Below are positions 33,496 to 42,560 of a stretch of 55,175 bases of DNA, piece after piece. The stretch is from Rubrivivax sp. (GTDB taxonomy: Bacteria; Pseudomonadota; Gammaproteobacteria; Burkholderiales; Burkholderiaceae_C), in assembly GCA_024641945.1 (NCBI GenBank), contig JAHECD010000014.1, positions 9,965-65,139 on the forward strand, written 5' to 3'. A program made the position numbers and the translations under genes. The notes under the pieces were generated by a model, which made no database searches, was not told the origin of the DNA, and worked only from the letters and a program-made list of their open reading frames with translations. Each line of letters starts with the position of its first letter. Within the stretch, counting starts at the first letter, position 1.

Positions 33496-35694
33496 ATGAC
33501 GCCACTGTTCCGCCCTGCGGCGGTCGAGCATCGGCGCCACCAGTGGCTCGGGTCGATCTTCGGCCTGAAGTTGCCCGGCCTGGGCGGCGCTGCGCGGCGC
33601 ACGCCTGTTCAGATGCAGGGCGAGTCGGCCGAATGCGGTTTGGCGTGTCTTGCCATGGTGGCAGCAGCCCATGGCCTGAACACCGACCTGGTCTCGCTGC
33701 GCAGCCGTTTCCCAGGTGGTTTGAAGGGATCGACGCTCGTCGATCTCGTGCGCGTTTCCGAAAGCCTGGGGTTGCAGGCGCGTCCGCTTCGTGCGGAGCC
33801 TGACGAGCTCGGCGAAGTGCAGTTGCCGTGTGTGCTGCACTGGAACTTGAACCACTTCGTCGTCCTCGTTTCCATTCAAGGTGGCATTGCCACGATCCAT
33901 GATCCGGCGCGTGGGCGTCGGCGCATGCGGGCACAGGGCCTCTCGCGCCATTTCACCGGCGTGGTGCTCGAACTGCTGCCGGCCGCCGGCTTCGAGCCGC
34001 GAGACGAGCGCAGCCGCGTGACGGTGCGCCAGATGCTGGGCCGTGTCACGGGAGTCGGGCCTGCAGCCGCGCGGATCCTGCTACTCGCCCTGGCACTGGA
34101 GTTTCTGGCGCTGCTGTCGCCATTCTTCATGCAGTACGTGGTGGACGATGTGCTCGCGCGCGGAGACCGCAACCTGCTCACCGCGCTGGGGCTCGGCTTT
34201 GCCATGCTGGTACTGGTGCAGACGGGGACTGCGGCGGCGCGTTCCTGGGCCGTGCTGCGGTTGTCGGCGAGCGTGAGCCGGCAGTGGCTCGGAAATGTAT
34301 TTGCACACCTGGTTCGGCTGCCACTGGCCTGGTTCGAGAAGCGGCATGCGGGCGATGTCATGTCGCGCTTCATGTCGGTTCAGCAGATCCAGAGAACGCT
34401 GTCCACCAGTTTTGTCGAGGCCGTGCTCGACGGTCTCATGGTCACGCTGACGTTCGCCATGATGCTGTCTTACAGTCTTCCGTTGACCGCGCTGGCATTG
34501 GCTGCGGCGGCGCTGTATGCGTTGCTGCGACGCGTCTACTTCCGGCCGCTGCGCGAGGCGGCCGAAGAAACGTTGGTTCACGAGGCCCGGCAGTCGAGCC
34601 ATTTTCTCGAATCGCTGCGCGGCATGCAGGCGATCAAACTCTTCAATGCACAGGCCCTGCGGCAGGCCCGGTTCTCGAGCCTGGTGGTCGAGACGTTGAA
34701 TGCGGACATCGCCTCGCGCCGGCTGCAGATGCAATCGGCGGTACTGCACCGGCTGCTCTTTGGATTGGAGCGCGTGGCGGTGATCTGGTTCGGGGCGCTT
34801 CTTGTGCTTGACAAGCATCTTTCGGTGGGGATGCTGTTTGCCTTCTTCGCCTTTCGTGAACAGTTCTCACTGCGCATCAGTGCGCTGATCGACAAGGTGG
34901 TCGAGCTGAAGATGTTGCGCCTGCAGGGCGAACGCCTGGCCGATATCGTGCTGTCCGACCGCGAGCCTGATGCGCAGGGAACCAGCCCTCGCCCTTTGCC
35001 CGGTGCGCCGGCCATCGAATTGCGCGGCGTAAGTTTCCGCTACGGCGAAGGCGAGGCGGATGTCCTGAACGACCTCAGCCTGCGAATCGATCACGGTGAG
35101 TCGGTGGCCATCGTCGGGCCATCAGGGTGTGGCAAGAGCACGTTGATGAAACTGCTCCTGGGTGCGAACGTGCCGCAGTCGGGTGAGGTCTTGGTGGGCG
35201 GCGTGCCTTTGCCGCATCTAGGTGTCGCCGCGTGGCGCGACCAGGTCGGCGCCGTGATGCAGGACGAGCCCTTGTTTGCGGGCACCGTGGCCGACAACAT
35301 CAGCTTCTTCGATCCGCAGGTGGATGCCGCGTGGGTCGAGGAATGTGCTCGCATCGCAGCACTCCACGACGAGATCTCGGCGATGCCGATGGGCTACCAG
35401 ACCCTGGTTGGCGAGTCGGCCAATGGGCTTTCGGGGGGCCAGAAGCAGCGCATCCTGCTCGCGAGGGCGCTGTACAAGCGGCCGAGTGTGTTGATGCTGG
35501 ACGAGGCGACCAGTGCCCTAGACGTCGACGGAGAGCGCGTCGTCAACCAAGCTGTCCGGGCGCTGTCTTTGACGCGAGTGATCGTCGCGCATCGTCCAGA
35601 AACCATAGCGTCGGCAGGGCGTGTGATCGCCTTGCGCGGCGGGCGTGTGGCCCAGGATTTGCGCGCGCTGCGTGCCGGCGCTCCGATGCATTGA
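33496..35694 (+). CDS. Peptidase-containing (C39) ABC exporter for double-glycine peptides
   Basis: A 732-residue bifunctional exporter. The C39 protease domain (about 33-165) has Gln41 and catalytic Cys47 in QGESAECGLAC, His120 in NLNHFVVL and Asp136 in HDPARG: a complete triad. A membrane domain of about six spans (180-470) follows. The ATPase has Walker A GPSGCGKS (541-548), signature LSGGQ (645-649) and Walker B VLMLDEATSALD. It should cut the leader of the preceding peptide after Gly-Gly and pump the core out. In Gram-negatives such exporters need an HlyD-type adaptor and TolC; neither is encoded here. The start is an ATG with no clear ribosome site; a TTG five codons upstream is in frame. 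Confidence 0.92.
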   Translation: MTPLFRPAAVEHRRHQWLGSIFGLKLPGLGGAARRTPVQMQGESAECGLACLAMVAAAHGLNTDLVSLRSRFPGGLKGSTLVDLVRVSESLGLQARPLRAEPDELGEVQLPCVLHWNLNHFVVLVSIQGGIATIHDPARGRRRMRAQGLSRHFTGVVLELLPAAGFEPRDERSRVTVRQMLGRVTGVGPAAARILLLALALEFLALLSPFFMQYVVDDVLARGDRNLLTALGLGFAMLVLVQTGTAAARSWAVLRLSASVSRQWLGNVFAHLVRLPLAWFEKRHAGDVMSRFMSVQQIQRTLSTSFVEAVLDGLMVTLTFAMMLSYSLPLTALALAAAALYALLRRVYFRPLREAAEETLVHEARQSSHFLESLRGMQAIKLFNAQALRQARFSSLVVETLNADIASRRLQMQSAVLHRLLFGLERVAVIWFGALLVLDKHLSVGMLFAFFAFREQFSLRISALIDKVVELKMLRLQGERLADIVLSDREPDAQGTSPRPLPGAPAIELRGVSFRYGEGEADVLNDLSLRIDHGESVAIVGPSGCGKSTLMKLLLGANVPQSGEVLVGGVPLPHLGVAAWRDQVGAVMQDEPLFAGTVADNISFFDPQVDAAWVEECARIAALHDEISAMPMGYQTLVGESANGLSGGQKQRILLARALYKRPSVLMLDEATSALDVDGERVVNQAVRALSLTRVIVAHRPETIASAGRVIALRGGRVAQDLRALRAGAPMH

Positions 35695-35708
35695 GGCAAT
35701 GAAGCGCG

Positions 35709-35966
35709 TCAGCCGGGCGCGGTGGACTGCTCGAGGCTCGTGAGCCAGAGCATCGCCTCCCGTGCGTCCCGGCCGCACATGGGAGACTGGGGCTGCAACG
35801 AGCTGCACACCGCCGGGCGGTCGGCTCGACCGAAAAGCTTGCAGCGATTCCGGTCGTCGAGCTGGAGGCATCGCACGCCGGCGGCCTTGCCCAGCGGCAT
35901 GCCGGGAATTGGTGACGTGATGGAAGGCGCAATGCAACATGCGCCGCATCCGGGGCGACAGTCCAT
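35709..35966 (-). CDS. YkgJ-family cysteine-cluster protein
   Basis: An 85-residue protein. It begins MDCRPGCGACCIAPSITSPIPGMP and goes on with CLQLDDRNRCKLFG, RPAVCSSL and MCG, the Cys-rich metal-binding pattern of the YkgJ / UPF0153 family. It is probably an iron-sulfur or zinc site protein of unknown role. An ATG three codons upstream is also in frame; I chose the one matching family members. It is convergent with the exporter gene and is probably unrelated to the peptide system. Confidence 0.82.
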   Translation of the reverse strand: MDCRPGCGACCIAPSITSPIPGMPLGKAAGVRCLQLDDRNRCKLFGRADRPAVCSSLQPQSPMCGRDAREAMLWLTSLEQSTAPG

Positions 35967-36134
35967 TGGCCGCATTGTCCAATGGTGCCGGCGGCGCCAT
36001 GCTGACGACGCGACGGGTCAATGTTGTGCGCCGCGGCACGCATGACGGTGTCGGCATGGCCCGCGCCTTGATGTGCACGGCGCGAGCAGGGTCGCACGCC
36101 TAAAATGTCTGGTTTGGTCCGGCAGGGCAGCCTC

Positions 36135-38102
36135 ATGTGGTTTGGCAAGTCTTTCGATGTCATCGTGGTGGGCGGCGGCCATGCGGGTACAGAGGCCGCA
36201 CTTGCCAGCGCGCGCATGGGATGCGCCACATTGTTGCTTACACACAACATTGAGACGTTGGGCCAGATGAGCTGCAACCCCTCGATCGGTGGGATCGGCA
36301 AGGGTCACTTGGTGCGCGAGGTCGATGCCCTTGGGGGCGCGATGGCCGCCGCGACGGACGAGGCCGGCATTCAGTTCCGCATCCTCAACGGGTCGAAGGG
36401 CCCTGCCGTGCGCGCGACGCGGGCCCAGGCCGACCGGATTCTTTACAAGGCCGCCATTCGCAGCCGGCTCGAGAACCAAGCCAATCTCTCTTTGTTCCAG
36501 GCGGCTGTCGACGATCTGATCATCGAAGGCGACCGTGTTGCGGGTGCCGTCACGCAAGCGGGCGTTCGCTTCGCGGCGAAAGCAGTGGTCTTGACCGCGG
36601 GCACGTTTCTGGATGGACGGGTTCATGTCGGGCTCCAGAACTTCAGTGCTGGCAGGGCCGGTGATCCGCCGGCCGTGGCGCTTTCGGCTCGACTGAAGGA
36701 ATTGAAGTTGCCGCAGGGCCGGCTCAAGACGGGTACGCCGCCGCGCCTCGACGGGCGGACGATCGATTTCAGCCGGCTGCAGGAGCAGCCGGGCGACCTC
36801 GATCCGGTACCCGTATTCAGTTTTCTCGGGCATGCCGGCCAGCATCCCCGGCAAGTGCCTTGCTGGATCACGCATACGAATGAGCGCACGCATGAAATCA
36901 TTCGTGGGGGATTCGACCGAAGCCCGATGTTTACTGGCGTGATCGAGGGCGTTGGCCCGCGTTACTGCCCCAGCATCGAAGACAAGATCAACCGGTTCGC
37001 CGACAAGGGCAGCCATCAGATCTTTCTCGAGCCTGAGGGCCTGACGACCCATGAGGTCTATCCGAATGGCATATCGACGTCGTTGCCGTTCGATATCCAG
37101 GTCGCGGCCGTCCACAGCATGACGGGCTTGGAGCAGGCGCACATTCTGCGGCCTGGCTATGCCATCGAATACGACTACTTCGATCCGCGCGAGTTGCGCC
37201 CGACCTTCGAGACGCGATCTATCCAAGGGCTGTATTTCGCCGGGCAGATCAACGGCACGACAGGTTATGAGGAGGCCGCTGCGCAAGGTTTGTTTGCGGG
37301 CGCCAACGCGGCCCTGCAGGCACAGGGCCGTGATGCGTGGTCGTTGCGGCGCGATGAGGCGTATCTGGGCGTTCTGGTGGATGACCTGATCACGCAAGGC
37401 GTGACGGAGCCGTACCGCATGTTCACGAGTCGTGCGGAATTCCGGCTCCAATTGCGTGAGGACAATGCGGACGCCCGCCTGACCGAAGCCGGGCGTCGGC
37501 TTGGCTTGGTGGACGATCTGCGGTGGGATGCGTTCTGCCGCAAGCGCGACGCTGTTTCACGTGAAACACAGCGGCTGCGCGAACACTGGGCGACCCCAGC
37601 CAATCTGCCGGCCCATGAGGCCAGCCGCCTGCTTGGAAAGCCTTTGGCACACGAGGTCAGCTTGCTTGATCTGTTGCGGCGCCCCGGCATTGATTACAGC
37701 GCCGTTGCCGAGGTCGCGGCCATAGCCCGCCCCGACGCCGGAATCTCCGCTTCGGCGCTGGCTGTCGAATTGGGCCCCGATCTGGCCCGCGCCGTGATCG
37801 AACAGCTCGAGATCGCGACCCGCTACGCCGGCTATATCGGCAAACAGAACGACGAGGTGGCAAGGGCTGCTCACTACGAGCATCTTCGACTGCCCGCTGA
37901 AATCGACTACGGCAGCGTGGTCGCCTTGTCATTCGAAGTGCGCCAGAAGCTGTCGCAGTTCCGTCCGGAGACGCTGGGCCAGGCGTCCCGGATCTCTGGA
38001 GTGACGCCGGCGGCCTTGTCCCTTTTATTGGTTCATTTGAAGAAGGGCCGGTTCAAGGGATTTGCCGCCAACGAGAAGCCGGCCCGCGATGCTGCGGCCT
38101 GA
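36135..38102 (+). CDS. mnmG: tRNA uridine-5-carboxymethylaminomethyl modification enzyme MnmG (GidA)
   Basis: A 655-residue FAD protein. It has the FAD fingerprint [14 protein letters not shown], the GidA signatures [21 protein letters not shown] and [21 protein letters not shown], the [12 protein letters not shown] segment, and YCPSIEDK with a conserved Cys. With MnmE it installs the cmnm5 group at wobble U34 of several tRNAs. The ATG at 36135 is the family-like start; one 10 codons upstream is possible. It is followed 210 bases on by rsmG, as in the origin-proximal cluster of most bacteria. A perfect parS site lies within the coding sequence. Confidence 0.96.
   Translation: MWFGKSFDVIVVGGGHAGTEAALASARMGCATLLLTHNIETLGQMSCNPSIGGIGKGHLVREVDALGGAMAAATDEAGIQFRILNGSKGPAVRATRAQADRILYKAAIRSRLENQANLSLFQAAVDDLIIEGDRVAGAVTQAGVRFAAKAVVLTAGTFLDGRVHVGLQNFSAGRAGDPPAVALSARLKELKLPQGRLKTGTPPRLDGRTIDFSRLQEQPGDLDPVPVFSFLGHAGQHPRQVPCWITHTNERTHEIIRGGFDRSPMFTGVIEGVGPRYCPSIEDKINRFADKGSHQIFLEPEGLTTHEVYPNGISTSLPFDIQVAAVHSMTGLEQAHILRPGYAIEYDYFDPRELRPTFETRSIQGLYFAGQINGTTGYEEAAAQGLFAGANAALQAQGRDAWSLRRDEAYLGVLVDDLITQGVTEPYRMFTSRAEFRLQLREDNADARLTEAGRRLGLVDDLRWDAFCRKRDAVSRETQRLREHWATPANLPAHEASRLLGKPLAHEVSLLDLLRRPGIDYSAVAEVAAIARPDAGISASALAVELGPDLARAVIEQLEIATRYAGYIGKQNDEVARAAHYEHLRLPAEIDYGSVVALSFEVRQKLSQFRPETLGQASRISGVTPAALSLLLVHLKKGRFKGFAANEKPARDAAA
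37553..37568. other. parS centromere-like site (perfect) inside mnmG
   Basis: TGTTTCACGTGAAACA is the exact 16-bp palindrome bound by chromosomal ParB (Spo0J). It lies in the mnmG coding region about 6 kb from parB, matching the usual origin-proximal placement. Confidence 0.95.
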
Positions 38103-38312
38103 CAGGACGGATCGGGCGCCTGGGCCACCGGACTCGCGTGAGGCGCAGCGGACTTGGCGCGGCCCGGACATTCGAGTGATGTCCGATCGCCGACCGACAT
38201 CCGCGAGGTCGGCCCGCGTCGTGTTTCCATTCTTCAGGCAGCCAAGTGCAGCGCGGACAGCGATTGCGGACGAATCCTGTGAGCCGTTCGGTCTCGAGCC
38301 ACCATTGATGCG

Positions 38313-38996
38313 ATGCACTCCACGGTCGAAGCGCTGAGGCCTCAGCTCGCCCAGTGGGCACGGACGCTTGACGTCCAGCTCGAAGGCGATATGAGCGAGC
38401 TTCTATTGCAGTATGTCGATCTACTGCTTCGATGGAACGCGGTCTTCAACCTGACCGCCGTTCGGGACCCGGAGCGCATGCTTACACACCATCTTGTTGA
38501 TTGCATGGCTGTGGCGCCGGCCCTGCGGCGTTGCCTTGAATCGATACGAACCATGGCGACCGATGTGCAGCATCGGTTGGTCGATGTGGGCAGCGGCGGC
38601 GGGCTGCCCGGTGTGGTGCTGGCGATCCTCGACCGTCGCCTCGAGGTGGTCTGTGTCGATTCGGTGGCCAAGAAGGTGGGCTTCATCCGGCAGGCGGCAG
38701 GTGAGCTGAGGCTGGCGAATCTGACCGCCCATCACGGTCGAGCGCAGGACTTCAAACCTTCCCGAGGTTTCGACGTGGTGACCTCGCGCGCGTTCGCCTC
38801 GCTGGCCGATTTCGTGGAAGCCACTCGTGGCCTGCGCTCGGATGCGGGGGTCTGGATGGCCATGAAGGGGGCGCAACCGGACGACGAAATCGCCGCATTG
38901 CCCGCTGACGTCGAGGTGTTTCACGTGGAACCGTTGCGGGTACCCGGTTTCGAGGTGCGTCGATGCATCGTCTGGATGCGCCTCAAACAAGAGTAG
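38313..38996 (+). CDS. rsmG: 16S rRNA (guanine527-N7)-methyltransferase RsmG (GidB)
   Basis: A 227-residue Rossmann methyltransferase. It opens with helices ending LLRWNAVFNLTAVRDPERMLTHHLVDCMA, a GidB hallmark, then the SAM-binding loop VDVGSGGGLPG and the SRAFASLADFV motif. It methylates N7 of G527 in 16S rRNA; its loss gives low-level streptomycin resistance. The 210-base gap after mnmG holds nothing I recognise. A degenerate parS is in its 3' end. Confidence 0.95.
   Translation: MHSTVEALRPQLAQWARTLDVQLEGDMSELLLQYVDLLLRWNAVFNLTAVRDPERMLTHHLVDCMAVAPALRRCLESIRTMATDVQHRLVDVGSGGGLPGVVLAILDRRLEVVCVDSVAKKVGFIRQAAGELRLANLTAHHGRAQDFKPSRGFDVVTSRAFASLADFVEATRGLRSDAGVWMAMKGAQPDDEIAALPADVEVFHVEPLRVPGFEVRRCIVWMRLKQE
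38917..38932. other. Degenerate parS-like site inside rsmG
   Basis: TGTTTCACGTGGAACC differs from the parS consensus at two of 16 positions (12 and 16). The TTTCACGTG half is intact. It may be a weaker ParB site; it lies 1.35 kb from the perfect one. Confidence 0.55.
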
Positions 38997-39387
38997 ATAA
39001 CCCGGCGGCGCAGAAGCGTTGGCCGCCATTGAAGGCGGCCACAGATCAGGCTTGCCGTACCGATACCGAATGGCGGCTGGCCTTGCGCAGGCGGGTGGCA
39101 AAGGAGCAGGGGCGTCGAGCCGCGTCAATCGATGTCCACAAAGCCTCTGTCGATCAGCATCGAGACCACGTCCGATTCCCGCAAGAGGCTTGGTGAGGCG
39201 CCCACAACGCTCGACCCTTTGTGATCTTGCGGCCGCAGCGGCACTCCTCGCACAAGATCGCCTCTCGACAAATCTGAGATACGCTCCACGGTGGCGGGAC
39301 AGTGCCTCGTCCATCCACCACATCAGGCGCATCCATAAACTGCCACCAAGCGCTGACTTGGTGCCTGCCCTCGGGGAGTAATTCGAG
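38997..39387. other. 391-bp gap without a convincing gene
   Basis: Between rsmG and lysE I find no reading frame with a good start, ribosome site and recognisable product. The end of the gap supplies GGGGAG for lysE. No cluster of DnaA boxes (TTATCCACA) is visible, so I do not call an origin here. Confidence 0.5.
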
Positions 39388-39999
39388 ATGTTCGGCATCG
39401 CCGACTATGGCGCCTTCTGCGCGGCGATCGTGCTTTTTCTGGCGCTGCCCGGCCCGGGTACGTTCGCCTTGCTCACGTCCACCGGAAAAGGGGGCTTTCG
39501 TGCGGGCGCGGCAGCGACGGTGGGGCTGATAGTGGGCGACCAGGTGCTGCTGTGGCTCGCAGTGGCAGGGGTCTCGGCGATGCTGGCGTCGCATCCGGCC
39601 TGGTTCAGGGCTGTCCAGGTTGCCGGCGCGGCCTATCTGGGATGGATCGGCCTGCGCCTGATCCTGGCGCGCGACGGTGCGGCATTGCCTCTTCGCATCG
39701 AGCCTCACCATTACGCGCGGCAGGCTTTCCTGATCACGCTTCTCAACCCCAAGGCCATCATCTTCTACATGGCCTTCTTTCCGCTGTTCATCGACCCCTT
39801 GAATCATCAGGGGTTGGTAACGTTTGTTGCCATGGCGCTGACCATCGCGGCCATTACTGCGGCGTATTGCCTGACTCTTTGCGCGCTCGCGCATGCAGTC
39901 ACGGAGAAGGTCAAGTCCCATCGGCCTGCGATGCGTTGGCTGCAAAAACTCGCCGGGCTGTTCTTGATCGGATTCGGGCTCAAGCTCGGCACTTCATGA
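39388..39999 (+). CDS. LysE/RhtB-family amino-acid exporter
   Basis: A 203-residue membrane protein with about six spans. It has the family motif ALPGPGTFALL (the LysE 'PGP' loop), GWIGLRLIL and the NPKAIIFYMAFFPLF segment. LysE/RhtB proteins export amino acids such as lysine, homoserine or threonine. GGGGAG lies 8 bases before the ATG. Its stop overlaps the parA start as ATGA, so exporter and partition gene are translated from the same message, a layout common in this bacterial order. Confidence 0.9.
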   Translation: MFGIADYGAFCAAIVLFLALPGPGTFALLTSTGKGGFRAGAAATVGLIVGDQVLLWLAVAGVSAMLASHPAWFRAVQVAGAAYLGWIGLRLILARDGAALPLRIEPHHYARQAFLITLLNPKAIIFYMAFFPLFIDPLNHQGLVTFVAMALTIAAITAAYCLTLCALAHAVTEKVKSHRPAMRWLQKLAGLFLIGFGLKLGTS

Positions 40000-40766
40000 C
40001 ACGAATCTTTTGCGTCGCAAATCAAAAGGGCGGGGTCGGCAAGACCACGACGACCGTCAATCTGGCCGCCGGGTTGGCACGGGTCGGGCAGCGGGTTCTC
40101 GTCGTCGATCTCGATCCTCAAGGCAATGCCACCATGGGCTCGGGCATCGACAAGCGCAAGCTGGAGCTCAGCGTCTATGACGTGCTGCTCGAGTCGGCAA
40201 CGGTTTCCGAAGCACGGCAGCGAAGCGACAAAGGTGGTTACGACGTACTCGGCGCCAATCGCGAACTGGCTGGCGCCGAAGTCGAACTCGTTGGCCTGGA
40301 GCACCGCAACGGGCGCCTGCGTGCGGCATTGGGAGCGGCCTCCCCCGACTATGATTTTGTCCTTGTCGATTGCCCGCCTTCGCTGAGTCTGCTCACGCTC
40401 AACGGGCTATGCGCCGCCCACGGCGTCATCGTGCCGATGCAATGCGAGTACTTTGCGCTCGAAGGTCTGTCGGACCTGGTGAATACGATCAAACAGGTAC
40501 ACGCCAACCTGAACCGGGATCTGCAGATCATCGGGCTGCTGCGTGTGATGTTCGACCCGCGCATCACGCTGCAAAGCCAGGTCAGCGAGCAACTCAAGAG
40601 TCACTTCGGTGACAAGGTTTTCGAGACCGTCATCCCGCGCAATGTCCGTCTCGCCGAGGCACCGAGCTACGGCCAGGCGGGCGTGGTCTTCGACCCCTCC
40701 AGCAAAGGCGCGCAGGCCTATATCGAATTTGCTCGAGAGATGGTGTCTCGGGTTTCTGCATGGTGA
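39996..40766 (+). CDS. parA: Chromosome partitioning ATPase ParA (Soj)
   Basis: A 256-residue deviant-Walker ATPase. It has NQKGGVGKTT (signature Lys11 and Lys16), DLDPQGNATMGSG, DCPPSLSLLTLNGL, PMQCEYFALEGLSDL and the C-terminal RNVRLAEAPSYGQ: the small (type Ib-like) chromosomal ParA. It makes dynamic nucleoid-bound gradients that pull ParB-parS complexes apart. It overlaps lysE upstream (ATGA) and the GNAT gene downstream (7 bases). Confidence 0.96.
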   Translation: MTRIFCVANQKGGVGKTTTTVNLAAGLARVGQRVLVVDLDPQGNATMGSGIDKRKLELSVYDVLLESATVSEARQRSDKGGYDVLGANRELAGAEVELVGLEHRNGRLRAALGAASPDYDFVLVDCPPSLSLLTLNGLCAAHGVIVPMQCEYFALEGLSDLVNTIKQVHANLNRDLQIIGLLRVMFDPRITLQSQVSEQLKSHFGDKVFETVIPRNVRLAEAPSYGQAGVVFDPSSKGAQAYIEFAREMVSRVSAW

Positions 40767-41542
40767 GTACTCGCTTCGGTGAGATTCTGCTGCGCCGCAT
40801 CGAAGACGCCGGCCTGAACGCCAGCGCGCCGCCGCAGCAGCGCTGGCTCGACGGATGGCTCGTCCGGTTGTCGCCTGGCAAGGCCAAGCGCGCACGGTGT
40901 GTCAACGCAGTGGCGATCGGGGTGCGCCCAACTGCAGAAAAGGTGCTCGAGTGCGAGGCGCTCTTCCAGGCGGCCGGCTTGCCGCTGTTCGTGCGGATCA
41001 CGCCATTTACACAGCCGTCCGACCTTGACGACCGCCTTGCCGCGCGCGGCTGGCACCGGATCGACGATACGCGGGTGATGGTGCTGACATCACTGCGCGA
41101 CGTCATTGAACCGCAGCTTCCCGACGGCATCGAAGCAGCCCTGGCCGGGCCCGCCGAGTACGCGCAGGCGGTGGGTGCGCTGCGCGGCAGCACGGCCGAC
41201 CAGTGCGCGGCACACGCACAGCGGCTGACCCTGTCGCCCGTGCCGCATTCCGGCCTGATCTGGCGGCGCGATGGGCAGATCGTGGCTTGTGGACAGACCG
41301 CCCCGGAGGGCCCGGTGGTCGGGTTGTATGACGTCTTCACGGCATCCCAAGAGCGGGGCCGAGGCCTTGCGCGGTCCTTGTGCTCATGGCTTCTGGCCAA
41401 GGCGCGCGATGATGGCGGGGCGGCGGTGGCGTATCTGCAGGTGGAGGCAGACAACCACGCCGCCCGCTCAGTTTATGGACGCCTAGGATTCGCGGATGGT
41501 TACCGCTACCACTACCGCTGCCCCGACGTCGGGGCCCGGTGA
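40760..41542 (+). CDS. GNAT-family N-acetyltransferase
   Basis: A 260-residue protein with two parts. The C-terminal GNAT domain has the acetyl-CoA loop SQERGRGLARSL (Q-x-x-G-x-G) and the ending AARSVYGRLGFADGYRYHYR. The N-terminal half is another GNAT-like fold (RWLDGWLVRLSPGKAKRARCVN). It lies inside the parA-parB interval and starts within parA, so it is expressed with the partition genes. Its substrate is not known, and there is no evidence it acts on ParA or ParB. Confidence 0.85.
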   Translation: MVSTRFGEILLRRIEDAGLNASAPPQQRWLDGWLVRLSPGKAKRARCVNAVAIGVRPTAEKVLECEALFQAAGLPLFVRITPFTQPSDLDDRLAARGWHRIDDTRVMVLTSLRDVIEPQLPDGIEAALAGPAEYAQAVGALRGSTADQCAAHAQRLTLSPVPHSGLIWRRDGQIVACGQTAPEGPVVGLYDVFTASQERGRGLARSLCSWLLAKARDDGGAAVAYLQVEADNHAARSVYGRLGFADGYRYHYRCPDVGAR

Positions 41543-41566
41543 ACACATCGTCGAGCGACGCAGCGC

Positions 41567-42505
41567 CTACAGCCCCAGGCCTTCATCCACGCCGAGGTGC
41601 ACGTTCATCGACTGCACGGCCGCGCCGCTCGCACCCTTGCCAAGGTTGTCCAGACGGCACATCAGCACGGCCTGGGTATCGTTCGCAAAGACGAACAGAT
41701 CCGCGCGATTGGTGTCGTTGCAGGCTTGCACGTCGAAGAAGCCCTCGTCCAGCGCGGCGGGGTCCGAAAGGTTCATCACGCGGATGAACCGTTCACCGGC
41801 ATAGCGGTCCGCGAGTACCTTGTGCAGTGTGGCCGCGGTGGCACTGCCCGACAGCTGCGACAGGTGCAGCGGAACGGTCACCGCCAGCCCCTTATAGAAG
41901 TTCGCCACGATCGGCACGAAGACCGGCTTGACCGCCAGGCGGGCGTGCGCCGTCATTTCCGGAATGTGCTTGTGCGCCAGGGAAAGTGCATACGGCCGCG
42001 GCGATGTCAGCCGCGGGCTCCCCGCCTCGTAGTCGGCGATCATCTTCTTGCCGCCCCCGGAGTAGCCGGTGATCGACGTCGCCGACAGACCCAGCTCCGG
42101 CGACACGACGCCAGCATCGACCAGCGGACGCATCAACAGGATGAACGCACTGGCGTGACAGCCCGGGTTGGAGATGCGTTTGGCGGCGCGCAACACCTCG
42201 CGCTGACCTGGCACCAGTTCCGGCATGCCGAAGGCCCAACCCGGTGCCGTGCGGTGCGCGGTGCTGGCATCGATCACGCACGTTGCCGGGTTCGACACCA
42301 GCGCGGCCGACTCGCGCGCGGCGGCGTCTGGCAGGCACAGAAAGGCCACGTCGGCGGCATTCAGCAGCCGGGCGCGCTCGGCCTGGTCCTTGCGCAATTC
42401 GGGGGCGATGCGCAAGATTTCCACATCGCGCCGTGCCGCGAGCACCTCGTTGATCCGCAGGCCCGTGGTGCCTTCCTGCCCGTCGACGAATACCTTCGCT
42501 GTCAT
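41567..42505 (-). CDS. argC: N-acetyl-gamma-glutamyl-phosphate reductase, type 2
   Basis: A 312-residue enzyme. It starts [20 protein letters not shown] (the short type 2 ArgC nucleotide fold) and has the catalytic Cys in [11 protein letters not shown]. The later [10 protein letters not shown], and [11 protein letters not shown] with a conserved His, complete the active site. It reduces N-acetylglutamyl-phosphate in arginine synthesis. Type 2 enzymes are about 310 residues, as here. GAGAGG lies before the ATG; an ATG six codons upstream is less likely. It is on the strand opposite to the par genes and convergent with the GNAT gene. Confidence 0.93.
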   Translation of the reverse strand: MTAKVFVDGQEGTTGLRINEVLAARRDVEILRIAPELRKDQAERARLLNAADVAFLCLPDAAARESAALVSNPATCVIDASTAHRTAPGWAFGMPELVPGQREVLRAAKRISNPGCHASAFILLMRPLVDAGVVSPELGLSATSITGYSGGGKKMIADYEAGSPRLTSPRPYALSLAHKHIPEMTAHARLAVKPVFVPIVANFYKGLAVTVPLHLSQLSGSATAATLHKVLADRYAGERFIRVMNLSDPAALDEGFFDVQACNDTNRADLFVFANDTQAVLMCRLDNLGKGASGAAVQSMNVHLGVDEGLGL

Positions 42506-42560
42506 GCCATGCCTCTCGCGCACAATGCCGTGCGGTAAGTTTCAAGGATAAGGCAAGCCG

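Noticed and set aside
39125..39320. A minus-strand open frame of about 65 codons in the rsmG-lysE gap ending at 39125
   Set aside because: It has no ATG with a ribosome site, no recognisable motif, and is short enough to be chance in high-GC sequence.
38103..39387. Chromosome replication origin in the gaps around rsmG
   Set aside because: Genes and parS show origin proximity, but I see no cluster of TTATCCACA-type DnaA boxes or AT-rich unwinding region in these gaps.
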